A program made the position numbers and the translations under genes. This document shows, piece by piece, positions 1 to 11,914 of a stretch of DNA of 64,000 nucleotides (position 1 is its first letter; every line of letters starts with the position of its first letter). The notes below the pieces were generated by a model. It was not told where the DNA came from. It did not search any database and saw only the letters and a list, made by a program, of their open reading frames with translations. The DNA is taken from the NCBI GenBank assembly GCA_019915135.1, contig JAHLMK010000031.1:1-64000 (forward strand). Direction: 5' to 3'. This DNA is from Strobilurus pachycystidiatus. Lineage: Eukaryota > Basidiomycota > Agaricomycetes > Agaricales > Physalacriaceae.

Positions 1-96
1 TATACTACATCACTCGCTGTCGATTCCTTTCGACAGGCGGCGAGTGGAATTCCTGCTCCACTGCATCTTCGTCGCTAACGACACCCTTCCCTTTCC

Positions 97-695
97 TCAC
101 TGTCTGTTTCTGAGAGGTTTCTGACCGGAGGATGTGCCGGCGTTAGGAGTTGCCGTTGCTGATGAGAGTAACGGGCATCTCCGCTTATTGTGGCCTGGCT
201 GATGGCATATGCTACAGGTCTTGACGCTTGCGGCGCTTCGGGAGTTTGGGTCGTCGCCATTGTCGGCAAGTTGAATGGGCAGATCTAGGTTCGGATATGA
301 GTAGAATCCTGACACTAATAGCGCCACGCACCGGTGTTTTCCTTTCTGGCAATCGTTGCCGCCTCTGTATCCTTGCCCTTCATAGACTCCTGTCTTTCCG
401 CAGACTCTGATGCGGACGCACCGGTGTTTTCCTTCTTGGCATTCGTTACCGCCTTCGTATCCTTGCCCTTCGTAGACTCCTGTCTTTCCGCAGACTCTGA
501 TGCGGGCAACTGGAGCGACGGGGAGTCTGATATGTTGGTCAGATCAGTAATCACGCCACCTGTACATGGCATGAGAGATCGCACTTTGAACGGTTTCCGG
601 TTGGTATTCTGGACCCTTCTGCGCTTCGGCGGATGCGCTTCTGACACCGTGGAGGATTCACGGAAGACCTCGCCTGCAAAGTCGTCGAGGCTCAT
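97..695 (-). CDS. CCHC zinc-knuckle protein, two exons
   Basis: Read on the minus strand from the ATG at 695. An intron of 47 bp is predicted at 285-331 (GTGCGT...CTAG); removing it joins the first exon in frame to the second, which ends at 97. The product is about 180 residues: a basic KRRR stretch near residue 30, two near-identical 30-residue Ser/Glu/Lys-rich repeats, then a zinc knuckle of form C-x2-C-x4-H-x4-C (CSICHQPGHNKRRC) near the C-terminus. Knuckles of the GHNKRRC type are common in transposase-linked and nucleic-acid-binding proteins (family knowledge), so nucleic-acid binding is likely, but I do not recognise a specific gene. An upstream in-frame extension to 845 exists; 695 was preferred because the protein then starts directly before the coherent acidic/basic region. 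The gene may be a remnant of a mobile element. Confidence 0.5.
327..500 (-). repeat. 90-bp tandem duplication inside the CCHC gene
   Basis: Two adjacent units with a 90-bp period begin at 327 and 417 (both open with cgcaccggtgttttcc on the plus strand). They encode two 30-residue copies that differ at about seven residues. The period is a multiple of three, so the frame is kept. Confidence 0.75.
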
Positions 696-1353
696 AGTCA
701 ACCTCTTGCGAGTTGAGAGGCCTGGAGCTAAAACAGCAATGTGAGCTAGAGCCACTTGGACGTAGCGCGAACCGCCGCTAAGGATAATTACCAGTCGTGA
801 ACTCTTCAACGCCGCTGCTAGATAGCTGCTTGGTGAAGGCGTCAAGGGTAAATTGGTTTCGGATGCGTTTGCCTTGACTGGACATCTAGTGGCAGTGGCG
901 TCGACGGGAATAAGGGTGAAAGAGATATTCTATACAGACTAAGAATAGACCATGATCATGACCGTTGATCAATTGAAGCTGCGCCGGTCCGGAAAGCGAC
1001 AAGATGTGACTAGACGCGCCGGTCCGCAACTGTCCGCAAGAGTCCACATGATGTGACGCGGACCCTTTGTCAAGACGCGCTCTGATTATTGACGCCCCTC
1101 TCAAGCCCCTCTAAGCCACTCAACATCTGACTGACACTTTGCTGAAATCGCCCTACCCGAGAATGTTATTGGACAGTCTAGAAAGTGTGTTGCCAACTTC
1201 TTTTTCAGTCTACCTGCTAAGTCGTTGTCAGTCTTTGTCCACTTCCTCGAGGCTATGTTTGGGGCTCAAGCCATGGCAATGGTTGCAGCTCTTCTATGGA
1301 GAATCACCTATTTTCTGCCCTCTCCTCCATACATGCACCGACATCCGGCTTCT

Positions 1354-2355
1354 ATGGCCTCTAGACCGCCGTTCACCCTTCTTGCTCTGGTCGTATTAGC
1401 TGCGGCAGGCTACCTCACATATTCAGCCTACACTCCGACAACACTTGACAGTTCCCTCGTTGATACCCAGGCTAGTACACATGCTGATGAGAATATTTGG
1501 GGTATTTCTCATCTTGCTGAGATTGCTGGAGCTGCGCACGACGCTTTATCCGACGCAAGCTTTCCTTGCTTGCGTTCAAGCCTGGCGACTTTGCGACGCC
1601 ACAAGGGCCTGACATCGTGATTTCATGCAAGAGCTTGGATGTCATGTCCTATGACGTGATAGTGGCCCTGGACAAACTCACGCAGACAATCAGACGCGAG
1701 CTCAGTTTGTGAGCAATTTCTCTTGCCATTTCCATTGCCTCTCATATTGTTATCGGCGTCTAGCCTGTTCTTTCTATATCAAGAAATCCAACCTGCCTTC
1801 CCTGCTTCAATGAACAGCTTATCATTTCGGCTCACTAGCCAGGTGACGCTATCGGATGCCGCTCCTTACATGCTCGAGAGCATGCGCGCCGTTGAGGCTA
1901 CGGCCTTTCAGATTTCGAACGATCTTGATCTTATTGTGTCTCAGAGTGATGAGCTTCGCTCCAGCCTGATGATGGAGATCATTGCACGAGAAGGAGGGTA
2001 CTTGTCGTGGAGATGGTGGCGCCCGCGAAAAGGAGAGGACAGACGCTTGGTGAACTCGCGCAATAAGGTCGCCATCGCACTCTTCAAGCTGAAGACTGCT
2101 CGACTTGGGCTACATTCACTTCAGACGGCAATGCACTCTCTTATCAGAGATGCTAGTCCGGCGCAGGGCCCTCTCAGTTTTCTACCCGAATCCTCCATCA
2201 TTCGTCGACATATCTTGGGAATTGTAGGAATACGCGTTTCGAAGTACCTGCGCACAGAAGGAGAGGTAGATACAGTAGCAGTTGTCGGAGAGAGGGTGTT
2301 GGAAACTGCTGCCGGAATCAGCCTCGATGAAACTGGCAGTAACAAGGCGTCTTAG
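1354..2355 (+). CDS. Hypothetical membrane-anchored protein
   Basis: Coding potential runs from an ATG at 1354 (alternatives at 1255 and 1273) with a hydrophobic segment at residues 8-28, suggesting an N-terminal membrane anchor. A clear intron lies at 1709-1763 (GTGAGC...CTAG, 55 bp); splicing it joins AGT-TT to C-CTG in frame and gives a second exon ending at the TAG at 2353-2355. The C-terminal half is helical and rich in charged and leucine residues, with a WRWWRPRKGEDRR basic patch. Between 1555 and 1580 the frame of the anchor exon and the frame leading into the intron differ, so there is either a frameshift or an unrecognised small intron. No family was recognised. It could be a functional Agaricomycete-specific gene or a young pseudogene. 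Confidence 0.45.
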
Positions 2356-2517
2356 CGCGGCAACTGTTATGTACTAGACCTGTTTGAATAAAGGATCTTG
2401 GGTTCTGATGGGTCGTTCGCTCTCACTCTGAACTGACCATTGTCATAAGTACTTGACCTATACGCGTCTTCTTACTTCTCGACGGCCGCCATCTCCCTCT
2501 TCCCTGCACAGGCCTAC

Positions 2518-3035
2518 TTCCATGAGTTGCACGCCGCATCTGCAATACGCTCGAAGGCATCGAGAACGTCTACCGCAAGGCGTGCTCGAGCTTGTGGTCC
2601 AGCCCATTGGCAGAGCCGAGCATTACCGATCTGCTAGAGATTCTGTGCTGACTGGAAGCTAGCTGGCTTTCTTATCATCGGGAAGACTCACTGATACGTG
2701 CTTGATGGACTGGTTGAAGATGGTGATGGAGATGCGCCGAAGAGCTTGGGCCAGGACTACACCAAGCGACAACTCATCGACGGGCTAGATTTGAACTCCA
2801 GTACAGATGAACTCGAGAAGGAGGCGCCTCTTGGTATCATTGATATCTCATTGATAGCTGTACGTGATCTTTTTCCTTTTGGCGTACGTTCTACTGACAC
2901 GTATGCAGCCGGCCACACGCCTTGAAAATTATTCGAATTACCTCGTCCACAACGGTATCATATTGGTTGGCATACTCTTCCTCTCGGGACACTGCATGGA
3001 ATTCCAGACGTACATCTACTTCTACAAGGAAGCCG
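2518..3035 (+). pseudogene. Unrecognised multi-exon gene remnant
   Basis: Coding-like stretches in shifting frames: around 2520-2660 a helical segment, then 2701-2859 an acidic segment (DGLVEDGDGDAPKS, later STDELEKEAP), followed by an intron-like GTACGT...GCAG at 2860-2908 with a CTGAC branch-like motif, then about 43 residues with a hydrophobic stretch (GIILVGILFLSG) ended by a TAG near 3040. Frame changes and stops between the segments point to decay. I do not recognise the family. Confidence 0.3.
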
Positions 3036-3061
3036 CTGTCTAGTACGAGGCGTGCCCCAAA

Positions 3062-3319
3062 ATCTAGCCTCCTGCGGATCTGGAAAATTTCGCATCTCTT
3101 CGTTCGGTGATTCCTACACGTATACATACTCCAGACTAGTCGATGGGGTGCTCAGTGTGCCGTACGACGCTGCTGTAAGTTAGTCTACGGCATTCTCTAT
3201 GTTTGATGTGCGTAACTTCCTGCAGACTACTGCTGGAGGACGCATGTGGGTCGAGTACGTTACGGGGACCTGTAACGCCGGCACCGTGGACCTGTACACT
3301 TTGAGTAAAGAGATTGAAT
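3062..3319 (+). pseudogene. GDSL/SGNH esterase N-terminal fragment (CE16-like)
   Basis: On the plus strand the reading SHLFV, then GDSYTYTYSRLVDG, recalls the catalytic-serine block (FVFGDSYT) of fungal SGNH/GDSL esterases, including carbohydrate esterase family 16. Two bases appear to be missing between V and GDS, breaking the frame at about 3107. An intron at 3175-3225 (GTAAGT...GCAG, 51 bp) is followed by an exon containing MWVEYVTGTCN, which resembles the conserved WVEYLT block that follows the catalytic motif in the family. The sequence then stops at 3317-3319 after only about 85 residues, whereas family members are several hundred residues long. The Ser, Asp and His of the downstream catalytic blocks are absent. 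It is a truncated gene piece. Assignment rests on motif memory only. Confidence 0.4.
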
Positions 3320-3329
3320 AGACATCATC

Positions 3330-3677
3330 ACTGTGCTACCTGCTGACAACCAAGCTCGGATATCTCTTGATAGAACACGTCGTTAGCTGCAAAGTCGCCG
3401 TCTTGAGAGAGTTCCATTTGCAGACGAGACCAGGCCGGACATGACGGCGCATAGTTCGCGAATAACGAGGCGTTTTGCTTGCTCTGTCCAAAGCCGAGGG
3501 TGTCTTTCTTGTCGGTATATTCGGAGACGGAGAGCGCGGCCACGAAAGGCAAATATGATTGCGTTCGCTGAGAATGATGCGTAGGGGAATGAATTTGGAC
3601 CGTTCCACAAGCGAGTCACCGAAGGTTTCTCCGACGATGGGCTGAGCGGACATGACCACGGGTGCGAACGCGGCCAT
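3330..3677 (-). pseudogene. DUF2009-like protein, N-terminal fragment
   Basis: Reading from the ATG at 3677 on the minus strand, the segment VERSKFIPLRIILSER, then VAALSVSEYTDKKDT in another frame, SKQ..RLVIRELCAVMSGLV in a third, and GDFAANDVFYQEISELG, in that order, recall the conserved N-terminus of the eukaryotic DUF2009 family (KFIPLRLxxxERxxLxxLEAALNVSEYTDK). The family segments are spread over three frames, so at least two frameshifts are present, and the sequence ends after about 115 residues where family members exceed 400. It lies directly next to the acetyl-CoA synthetase fragment on the same strand, with no intergenic spacer of normal length. A non-functional gene piece. The function of DUF2009 proteins is not established. 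Confidence 0.45.
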
Positions 3678-3799
3678 GACACGCTAATCGGGCTCGTCGA
3701 GAGCCATCTACACGCCTATCAACAGAGTGGCGCTATAGCGGGTATGGATGAACAAACCTTTGATACCTTGGAAGGTGAAGCAGGTTAAGACCAGGCGCC

Positions 3800-4140
3800 T
3801 CTGTTGTTTGCGGTTTTTGAAGCGGTGGATCCGGATGGCACCAATACGCGCGTGAGATAGATGGAGACGGCATGCCACAGGGCTTGAGTACATTGGCAAT
3901 GGAGCAGACCTCGTGGAGGAGCTTACGGTACGAGACCTCGCGGCCTTCGCCAGACTCATTGGCCTCGTAGATGATAGCGGTCTGCAAGGGTATTACATGT
4001 TACGGCGGGCAGGATGGTTTCATACCTTGTTGGGGTGCTTGCTTCGAAGCCTAGCGGTCAACGCAGTTGTAGGATGCGTGGAGACCCACCTCGGGAAACT
4101 AAACAGTGTCGCCAGTCTCAAAGCCGCCGGCGGGTAAATG
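3800..4140 (-). pseudogene. Acetyl-CoA synthetase fragment
   Basis: On the minus strand the order [64 protein letters not shown] matches the N-terminal region of AMP-forming acetyl-CoA synthetase, which activates acetate to acetyl-CoA in the cytosol. A canonical 44-bp intron at 3982-4025 separates HPNK from TAIIYE in phase. Two tryptophan codons of the family (before FPE and after CVDR) are TAG stops at 4099-4101 and 4051-4053, both explained by G-to-A changes. After the ANVLK block the similarity quickly fades, and the adenylation core and the catalytic lysine region are missing. This is a dead internal fragment that kept its intron, so it came from genomic DNA and not from processed RNA. 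Confidence 0.65.
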
Positions 4141-5493
4141 CAAAGGCTGATTTTGCTAGCGGGTGTAAGTAGCGGCGAATGTGAGTAGCGGCGAATGTGA
4201 GTGAGAGTGTGATGATCGGTCAGGTGTGTGTGATTAGGGTCGCGGTCGCCATAGTAGTGCGATGCGTGGCTGATGCGTGGTTGATGTCACCGGATTGCAC
4301 AAGCGTGGTATGCTGCAAACTTTGGTAGACAGTATATCCGGATAAAAGTGTATATGAGAGTTACTTCCCGAGGCGTGAGTAGCAGTGACAAGTACGACTG
4401 GCTGGAGTATAATCTTGACTTTGGGCGGCGAGCTACATGGGCTAATAATATGTCAATGTCATACAAGTACTGCCCATGATGCAGAAGCCGGACGACAACA
4501 ACGAGACGAGGACTGCTCACTATGATAAGACGGACGAGACAATTTAAACGACAAGTCGATATGGAGGAGAGGCGAGGAATGACTGGTCTGATTGAATTGG
4601 CTTGGGAGGCTCGACGGGCTTGACCAGGGAGAGAAGCTCTGTCCAACAGAGAGAAACAAGGCGCGAGAAGGGGTTCACGTCGGCTCAGTCCGATGTGAAG
4701 GTTGGAAGGCGGGCTGCGTGGTAGAAGGAAACCAACATGCATAAGTTAGGTAGGCAAGCCCTAATCGAGTACTTACGATATGATAAATAATCATATATTC
4801 ATACGTATGCACGAATGCTCCTGAGTCCTTGTGTCTAAGCTTCGTAAGCGTGGCCGCGCCCTGGTTAGGCTAGTCTACATACGTCATTGCAACATTGGGG
4901 GATGAGACTGAGACGTTTCGAATTAACTCAGACCGTTTCGATGGATCACTATAATGCTGTGGGATTAGCATGAGGCGATGGGCTCAACTTAGCTTGAACC
5001 CACGACTGCAATGCGAGGCTCAAATGCACGTCCGTACTTCCCAGTTCACGTTACCGGGAACTTCTTCGACGCGGCTCACTGGATACTGCATTTGACTTAC
5101 CCATTTGAATGGCAGTCGGCGTGCCCAATCTCCGCAGATGAAGTCTGACAATGAAAATTGAGTGTACCACGTACTGTCAACTAACATGCATCCGTCCACG
5201 TTCACGACATCTCATCGTGATTCCCGACCTTCTGAGGGCCTCATGTCAGTTTGCTGCATGGCGTGGACTCTCGGCAAAGACGTTTACCATGATGCAGTAG
5301 AGTCACGGTCGCGGGTTAAATAGTGGCCCTGCTCCCATCGTCAGTGCAGTCTCTGAGCCCCCATCATGCTCTCGTACTTGGACATTTGCACTCAATTCAA
5401 CCCACAGTACCAGATCCTTGACCGTATCGCTTTGTGCAAAGATATAGCGGACGGCACGATTCATGTCTCCATGTTACCGGGACGTTACGACGC
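4141..5493. other. No supported gene; short tandem repeat
   Basis: No convincing coding structure on either strand. A 17-bp unit (gtagcggcgaatgtgag) is repeated in tandem at about 4168-4201. Minus-strand open frames between 4287 and 4742 are low-complexity and lack family features. Confidence 0.4.
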
Positions 5494-5501
5494 GTTTATC
5501 C

Positions 5502-6508
5502 TAGTGACCTTCACGAGTCTGAGGGGTCCTGCGAGTACTCGGGACTCGACTCGCTTCGGGGACCCCTGTGACTCGATCCCCGAAGACTCGCGGTTCCGGC
5601 CGAGTCAGGTCCCGGGACGAGTCGCGGGCACAGGCTTCAGACCACGAGTACTCGCCATGAGTACTCGTCAAGACTCGTACACAATTCCAATGGTCAATGA
5701 CCTCGGAAAGATGTGAGTAGAGCGTGCAAATATGCACGCTCAAAATGGATTTTGATCGCTCCGGATCAGAGCATTGATCGCGAGTGATCGCATTGCGATC
5801 ACTCTTCTCTCTTCCACCACCACCACGGGGTTTGACGATCCGTCAACCCCGCCAGCTTGACAAGTTGTCAGCCGGCCTGGACGACACTCGCACGCCCCAC
5901 AATAGGGCCAGGACGACTTTACGAGGACCGTTGCTAGGGCCGCGACGCCCTAGCAACGGGACGCCAGCGAGGCGTAAGCCCTCGCATGGGCAGCACGGCA
6001 CCGACAATGACACCTGGATGAGCGAGGACACACGACCGGGTGGACGCCGATGAAGTGGACAATGCGGACACCGCAACGGGATGACGACGACGCACAAGCC
6101 CCTTGAAAGGGCAGCACACGATGAACGACACCGGACCTGACGCGGACGGCTTCAAATGGCCTGGACATCCGCCATTCCCTCCACGTCCCTCGCCACCCTG
6201 CTGCCTCCACCATCTTCCTTATCACTCAATCATGCCCGGCTGAGGCCCCCGCGCAATTGCTCGGGGGGATTCGTCGTGCATGAGTTTGACCATGCGAGTC
6301 TGTTTCGAGTACTCGCTCGAATACTCGTGGGTACTCACAGTGACCCGAGTCATGTACGAGTACTCGTTCAACTCGCGAGTACTCGACTCGTGAGACTCGA
6401 GTCTTTTGAGCGCGAGTCCTTCCACGGGTTGCGGGCAGAGTTTCAGCTTATGAGTACTCGTGACCACGAGTCCGAGTCTACTCGAGTCTGGACTCGTGAA
6501 GGTCTCTA
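5502..6508 (+). mobile_element. hAT-type non-autonomous element, family 1, copy 1
   Basis: The element is 1007 bp long and flanked by a perfect 8-bp target duplication GTTTATCC (5494-5501 and 6509-6516). Its termini are inverted: TAGTGACCTTCACGAGTC on the left and the complement of TAGAGACCTTCACGAGTC on the right. An 8-bp duplication plus TA-starting short terminal inverted repeats is the signature of the hAT superfamily. About 230 bp inside each end are dense arrays of ACTCG/CGAGT, often as the palindrome CGAGTACTCG. The core (5780-6220) is shared, in opposite orientation, with the copy at 44482-45637. No transposase is encoded. The terminal arrays are probably binding sites for a transposase supplied elsewhere (inference). 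Confidence 0.88.
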
Positions 6509-6516
6509 GTTTATCC

Positions 6517-8974
6517 AAAGGGTTAAAGCAATAAGATTCCGGATGGGAATAGTCATGTTAGTTCGCCTTCAGTCTGAGCTAAGCGAATGATACTCAACAT
6601 CAGCCAGTTTGTGCAGCGGCACCCAGTCCCATCTCATGGAGAATATCCTGGACGAGCTGATCCAGGAGAGTGCTATTGCTCATTGTCCTGCTCTTGGAAC
6701 CTTAGTTCGCCTAGTCAAACTCCACGCCAACGCACGCGATGTCAGAGTTGAGATCCGGCCTTGGTCTACCCTCGCTCGCAATCTCACCTACATGCTTGCG
6801 CTGATTCATTGCGAAGTATCTTGGTTCCTCTGGCCTCACGGGCTGCATGCAAGCCTGAAGCGAGTGGATTGTTTGGCAGACTGTGTTAATCGACTGACAA
6901 AGCCATAGACCGCTTATCGACATACCGTACACGACGAGTCCAAGCCAGCAAGAGCCTCCGTTCAATATCATTGGCCACAGCGTCGCCCTATCGGAGCTAC
7001 TTGGCATGTCAGCGACCACATGGGATTATGACTGGGAGACGGCGCAGGGGCGCCTCATTGGCCCGGGGCAAAGTGGTTTGGCGGCGCGTTCGAGCGGTCC
7101 AAGCACTAGCAGTGGCAGTAGCACGGCCCGCGAGGGACGGAGCGACTTGCGGAGTACAAGGCGGCGGCTCCTGGCTAGACGGAGATATTATCAGAGAAGA
7201 CAGATGGGGAGGAGATATGTTGGCAGTTGAGAGACCTCACGGCTCGCTGAGATGCTGTTAGCCGTCAGTCTTTTTGTGATTTCCATACCACTCCGTTCGG
7301 CGTCTCTTACCTCGCACTTGACTGTTTTTTTTTTCTACATCAGCATCATATCTGTACTCGAATAGATGAAAGTCGCGTATTTCTCACCTCCGTTCTGACT
7401 GTTGGACGCACTCGAGGCCGATCGTGGGCGAATGGCCCAAACGGCCAGTAAGAAGCTATTTTTTTGTGTAGATTCAGACCCAAAGACCAAGGATAAGCGA
7501 GCGTCAAGTGACGCAATAGTAAGAGCGCGTGCTGGTATGGAGGATGGCATTAAGCAAAATAGGCCGGTTAAGCAGTAAGCAGAGCAGAGTGGGTGTCGAA
7601 GACTGAGCGTTTCAGCGTCGGCGCGAAATTTATGAATGATTGCGTGTAGGATTATGATGCTACACCGCTATGAAGGCGTGTCTTGTCTTCTCTCTTCCTA
7701 CGTTGTTCCATGCAACATTATAAATCTGCGAACGAGCACAAAATGGTAAGGACTACCATAATTCTATCACCACCACGATCAATATTGTTCGAAAGCGATT
7801 CACCGCTTCGAAAACGCAGCAAATAAACTGATTTACGGGCCCACGACCGAAATGTGCGTCAGCAAAGCCCTCAAGGCCCGCAATCTGAGGTGTTCAAGAA
7901 TTTTGGGCTGGGCGCTGGCAGGTGCTGTGTGGAGCGAACTGGGCAAGATGCGCGGGATGCTATCTGGTGGGAGAAGGGAAGTGAGCGCCGCCATTTCTGA
8001 TGGGTGCGGAGCCGCAAAGTCTGTCGGGTGACAAGAAGGGACCAAAGGGCACTGTGCCGTTGCAGGATTCTGCAGAGGTGGGGGAGCAGTTGAGGCAGAA
8101 GACGACGAACACTAGTTCCGTCACAGTAGCATCAGTACAGCGCTTCCTTTCTCAAATCTCATCAATACTAGAAATTGTTGGACTAGTCGTTTTTCAGCAA
8201 CTGAGTCGACTGTGCCGAGAATGCCTTTGCTAACTATAGGCAAGTGAGCAGAGAGCGCTGGACAGACGGACAGGTCGTCGTACCTTCACGAGAAAATTGT
8301 GTGATTGACAGGCGCCACATGAAGATCGTCAGCATAAAACCGATTACAAACTTGAAGTGAAGTAGCAAGTTCTGTGGCGGGCAAACTTTCGGCTCATCCT
8401 GGAAGAGAATCGGAATCCCGTTGTTGCCGCCAAATAGATGCAGCTTGGGTCTGTCCCGGCTATCGTACACTACGCTGGTCGAGCGCAGCTTCTGGTATCA
8501 ATCCCTGTGCTGGTGGTGTGTATTCAGAACGGCAAGGCTAGGCAGGGAGACGGACGCGCGTAGCTGGGCACAAGCGCCGCCATGATCACGACCGCATTGC
8601 ACACTGCTTTGGTCCTGGCGCCATCCACGGAATGCAGTTGGACATTGTCCAACGTCAGGACGCGTTGACGGGGATACTATTGAAGGATACCTTGTTCCGG
8701 GGCACTGCTAAGTGTCCTGGTTGTCACATCCAGAAGTTTCTCCGAAATTCCCCCGTCGTGCAGGCACCAACTCGTGCTGACTGATCACTCTCTCGTCATG
8801 TCCTGCTGACTCATCTCTCAACTGCCACGTTCGCACTGACAGTCTGACACGTCTCCCTTCTTCCAAGCCTTCTTCAGTCGCTCTCACACGCTGACCTTTC
8901 CAGGTTTCCTCAATTCTTCCTTGCTTTATGATATTCTTGGACGTTAACGCGCTCAGACAGCAACGGCAACAACG
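6517..8974. other. No recognisable gene
   Basis: Contains only short open frames (for example 6639-6908 plus, about 90 residues; 7833-8045 minus; 8234-8470 minus with a hydrophobic segment). None shows family motifs, and convincing splice pairs are not obvious. A homopolymer T run lies at 7325-7335. The stretch may hold decayed gene pieces, but I cannot name them. Confidence 0.35.
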
Positions 8975-10400
8975 ATGCTTGTTTTCTGCCTTGGAACACA
9001 TCATGTCGATGGTATTGGCGCCATCCTTGCTGAGCTCGCTTTGCCAGAGTCTTCCACCCTTACCATTCATATCAACGCAACCGGACCACTCTCACTGCGC
9101 AGTCTGATTCGTCACCGCTGCCGAGCGCCGGCGGCAGCTTCAACCCCGAGGACCCTCCTTGCAACGCGCCGTTCCCATATTCAAGCCGATTTTTGGGATA
9201 CCGTGACATGACCAGCATCGGGTACTGTGCATATCCAATGGCATTGCAAAGGTCGTCCCACCCAAGGAATGGTGCGTTCTCTGCTCTGAGAATTTGCGCC
9301 GCCTCATCTCGTCTTCAAGGTCTATGGGCTCCCGCCAATGAAGGAACACCTCAGCAACGTCACGATTCACGCGCCCATCGAGGAAATGGCTTGCGCCGGT
9401 CGCTTTTGCCGTTTCGTATAAGTAATCGTGCACTAGCCATATGTTGTGATTTCCACCACTCCGATAATGAAATTCAACTCAATAAATTCAACTCAATAAC
9501 AGATCTTCGCGTGCCATTTCTTCCCCAGTTCTCGAGTCCGAGTGCCACATGTGCATCAATCTGTCACCAACAAGGATCGTGTTCCAGTCATCATCGACTG
9601 TATGCTTCGAACCGATTCCTATACTACTCTGAGATCGGCGCAACGGCCGCCCTCTGCGACGATATGCGTCATCAGTGGTTCTGCTTATATGATCACGAGC
9701 TCAAGACAATTGCAGACCCTCTCCAGTATGATTCTGGTAACGACTGAGACCATTCGCTGCGTCCAAAGCTGTGCGTACGATGGTCAACTTGATCTATTCC
9801 CGTCGTTCTGCTTACCCGTCCCATTCGGTCCAGTCGTTGTCCACATCGGTGGACCCAATATCTTCGGCCGCCCTACGGCGCACGCTTGACGTTGACAGTG
9901 CTCTCTATTGTGGACACGGTCACCCGCCACCAACTGTCCCGGATGGTGAGTTATCGTTATACTGCTAATATTGTCCGTGACACTGATCTTTACTTAGGCC
10001 GATGTTGTGGATCGGCGTCTACCGCTCATTCCCTTTGATATCAACGTCGTAGACGATGAGTGACCTCCGTAAGTCGTTTACAAGTCATTTACTATGACCG
10101 CGTATGCCGACTGTCACCCATAGGTGACTTTGCAACTTGATTTCCGGACACTACGATGATCAGCCCACCATGGCGGCTGGCGCTCAACTACATGGGCACT
10201 CGCGCATTATCTGGTGTCCCGCGCTGCATCCGTTGACGCTGGTATTGCCGGTAAGTTGTTGCTCTTTGCGTACGCACCATTTGAGCTGATATGCTGTATA
10301 GCCAGACTCCACCCATCCCTGCCGACATTCAAAGAATTACGGTCGACCCTCTCTGAGCCGCGTGCACGTCCAAATGCCCATCGTCAACGTCTCCGACGCC
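8975..10400 (+). other. Weakly coding region with intron-like segments
   Basis: Several plus-strand open frames of 60-185 codons overlap in different frames (9193-9747 is the longest). Intron-like segments GTGAG...TTAG near 9949-9997 and GTAAG...ATAG near 10070-10123 are visible. No conserved domain was recognised. A short direct repeat aattcaactcaat occurs twice in tandem near 9473-9498. It may be the 5' part of the exon-repeat locus that follows. Confidence 0.3.
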
Positions 10401-10439
10401 GTTGAACGTTCCCGTTGACGATATGATATGTTTGCGGTA

Positions 10440-11590
10440 TGTTGGATCTTTTCCCAGCCTTGTGCAGGCGCTCATTGGGACATGTAGCGACACATCAACA
10501 ACTGCCGGACAGCCTCCCACATTGTTGTTGCCTTCAGGAACGTCGGAGCTATGACCTTGGTGGGTCCATCTTCCGCCGTCTTGCAGTTTGGATCGATGCT
10601 CACTATGTATATGTGCTTCTAGCTACCATCCTTTGCTGTGTCAGTGTCCTTGTCAGAGCGTCGACTCCTCCGTTACGATGCAGGTAAGTATGTTTGCTAC
10701 GTTCTCGTCATTTGTCTCAATTAGATATCATCCCAAGGAAATTCAGGCCTGCTCCCGGAACTCCGTACCATTGTGTTACCTTCGGGAACGCCGGCATTAT
10801 GACCTGGGGTAAGTCGTCTTCAAGTTGTTCGACTCGGTCTATGAGCCAGCGTCGACGTCGACGTTTACGGCTGAAACGTCGTCGTGATCATGCTCTCGAC
10901 TCCTCAGTCACGATGCAGGTAAGTATGCGTCTTAGTTCTTGCCATTCGGATCGATGCTGACTCGGTGTTTAATGCTAGACATTATCACTCACGATGATAC
11001 CAGCTAAAGGTCACCGGTCCGTGCTACCTTCGGGAACGCCTGCTCTATGGTCTTGGTAAGTTGTTGACTCCGTCTTTGAGCGCTGACGCTGCCGGCCGGG
11101 ACATCTTGCTCATGCTTTCGGTATGGACGTCTTGCTCATGCTTTCGGTATGTCCGTTACTGTTCCCCGCTTTCACACTCCTTACTGATACATTCTTTGAC
11201 ACCAGTTGTCATTGTCGACGAATCCGGCAATGCTTCTCACTCCCATGCCTTCGGGCTGGGATAGTCGTCTTGATAGGTGTGTCAATCCTTACGCCTTGTC
11301 GTTTGTTACTCATCTACTCTCATCTCCAGATTCTGCGCCCTCCACAGCATCCAAGTCTGTGAGGCCGCGTCTCGCGAAGAGCGTGTGCATTCAAATCATT
11401 GCAGTCTGTGAGTCCGCATCTCACGAAGAACGTGTGTATGTTATGTTACATGCCGTCGTAACCGTTCATCCGCGTAAGTCCTCTTTGTTAGTATTTGTAA
11501 CAAACACGCCCGCATCTTGTAGTGTGGTCAAGACAAGTAACCTGTACATATTCACTTACAACGCGTCTCACAAAGACATCGTATAGTATT
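10440..11590 (+). repeat. Tandemly duplicated exon-intron units
   Basis: A block of about 245 bp recurs: the sequence ccttcgggaacg (first copy ccttcaggaacg) occurs near 10530, 10780 and 11028, each followed by ctatgacc/ttatgacc/ctatggtc and then a splice-donor-like GGTAAGT in two copies. Between them cgatgcaggtaagtatg occurs near 10676 and 10914. Further local duplications follow: a 25-bp tandem copy near 11101-11150 and a unit of about 52 bp near 11350-11440. The arrangement suggests repeated exon duplication in a fast-evolving gene. No protein family was recognised, and frames differ between units. Confidence 0.5.
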
Positions 11591-11914
11591 ACATGCCGTC
11601 GCCGTGATCCCGAGCTCCGCCAGTGGTTTACCGACAGTCGTACATGGTCTCAAACATTCCCACTATTTGTTGGCCATGCCAGCCTTGAATTCTACAGGAT
11701 TAGAGGTAAATCTCAGGACCTTACGAGCTACATGGTCAAAAGTGACCATCCAAGCCCCTCGTCCCGTCGTTTCTAATAATTTAAAGACTGGATTGATGCC
11801 TGGTATGGAAACAACACTCACCAACGATGACATGGGGCGCAAGCGGAAGATGCTTCAAGAGATGAACGAGGGTTGCTGAATGGCCTGCCGCCTCTATGCA
11901 GATGCGCACGGCAA

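Noticed and set aside
5784..6509. Open frames of 70-117 codons inside hAT family 1
   Set aside because: They arise from repeat arrays and a short core present in both copies without conserved frame; no transposase motifs.
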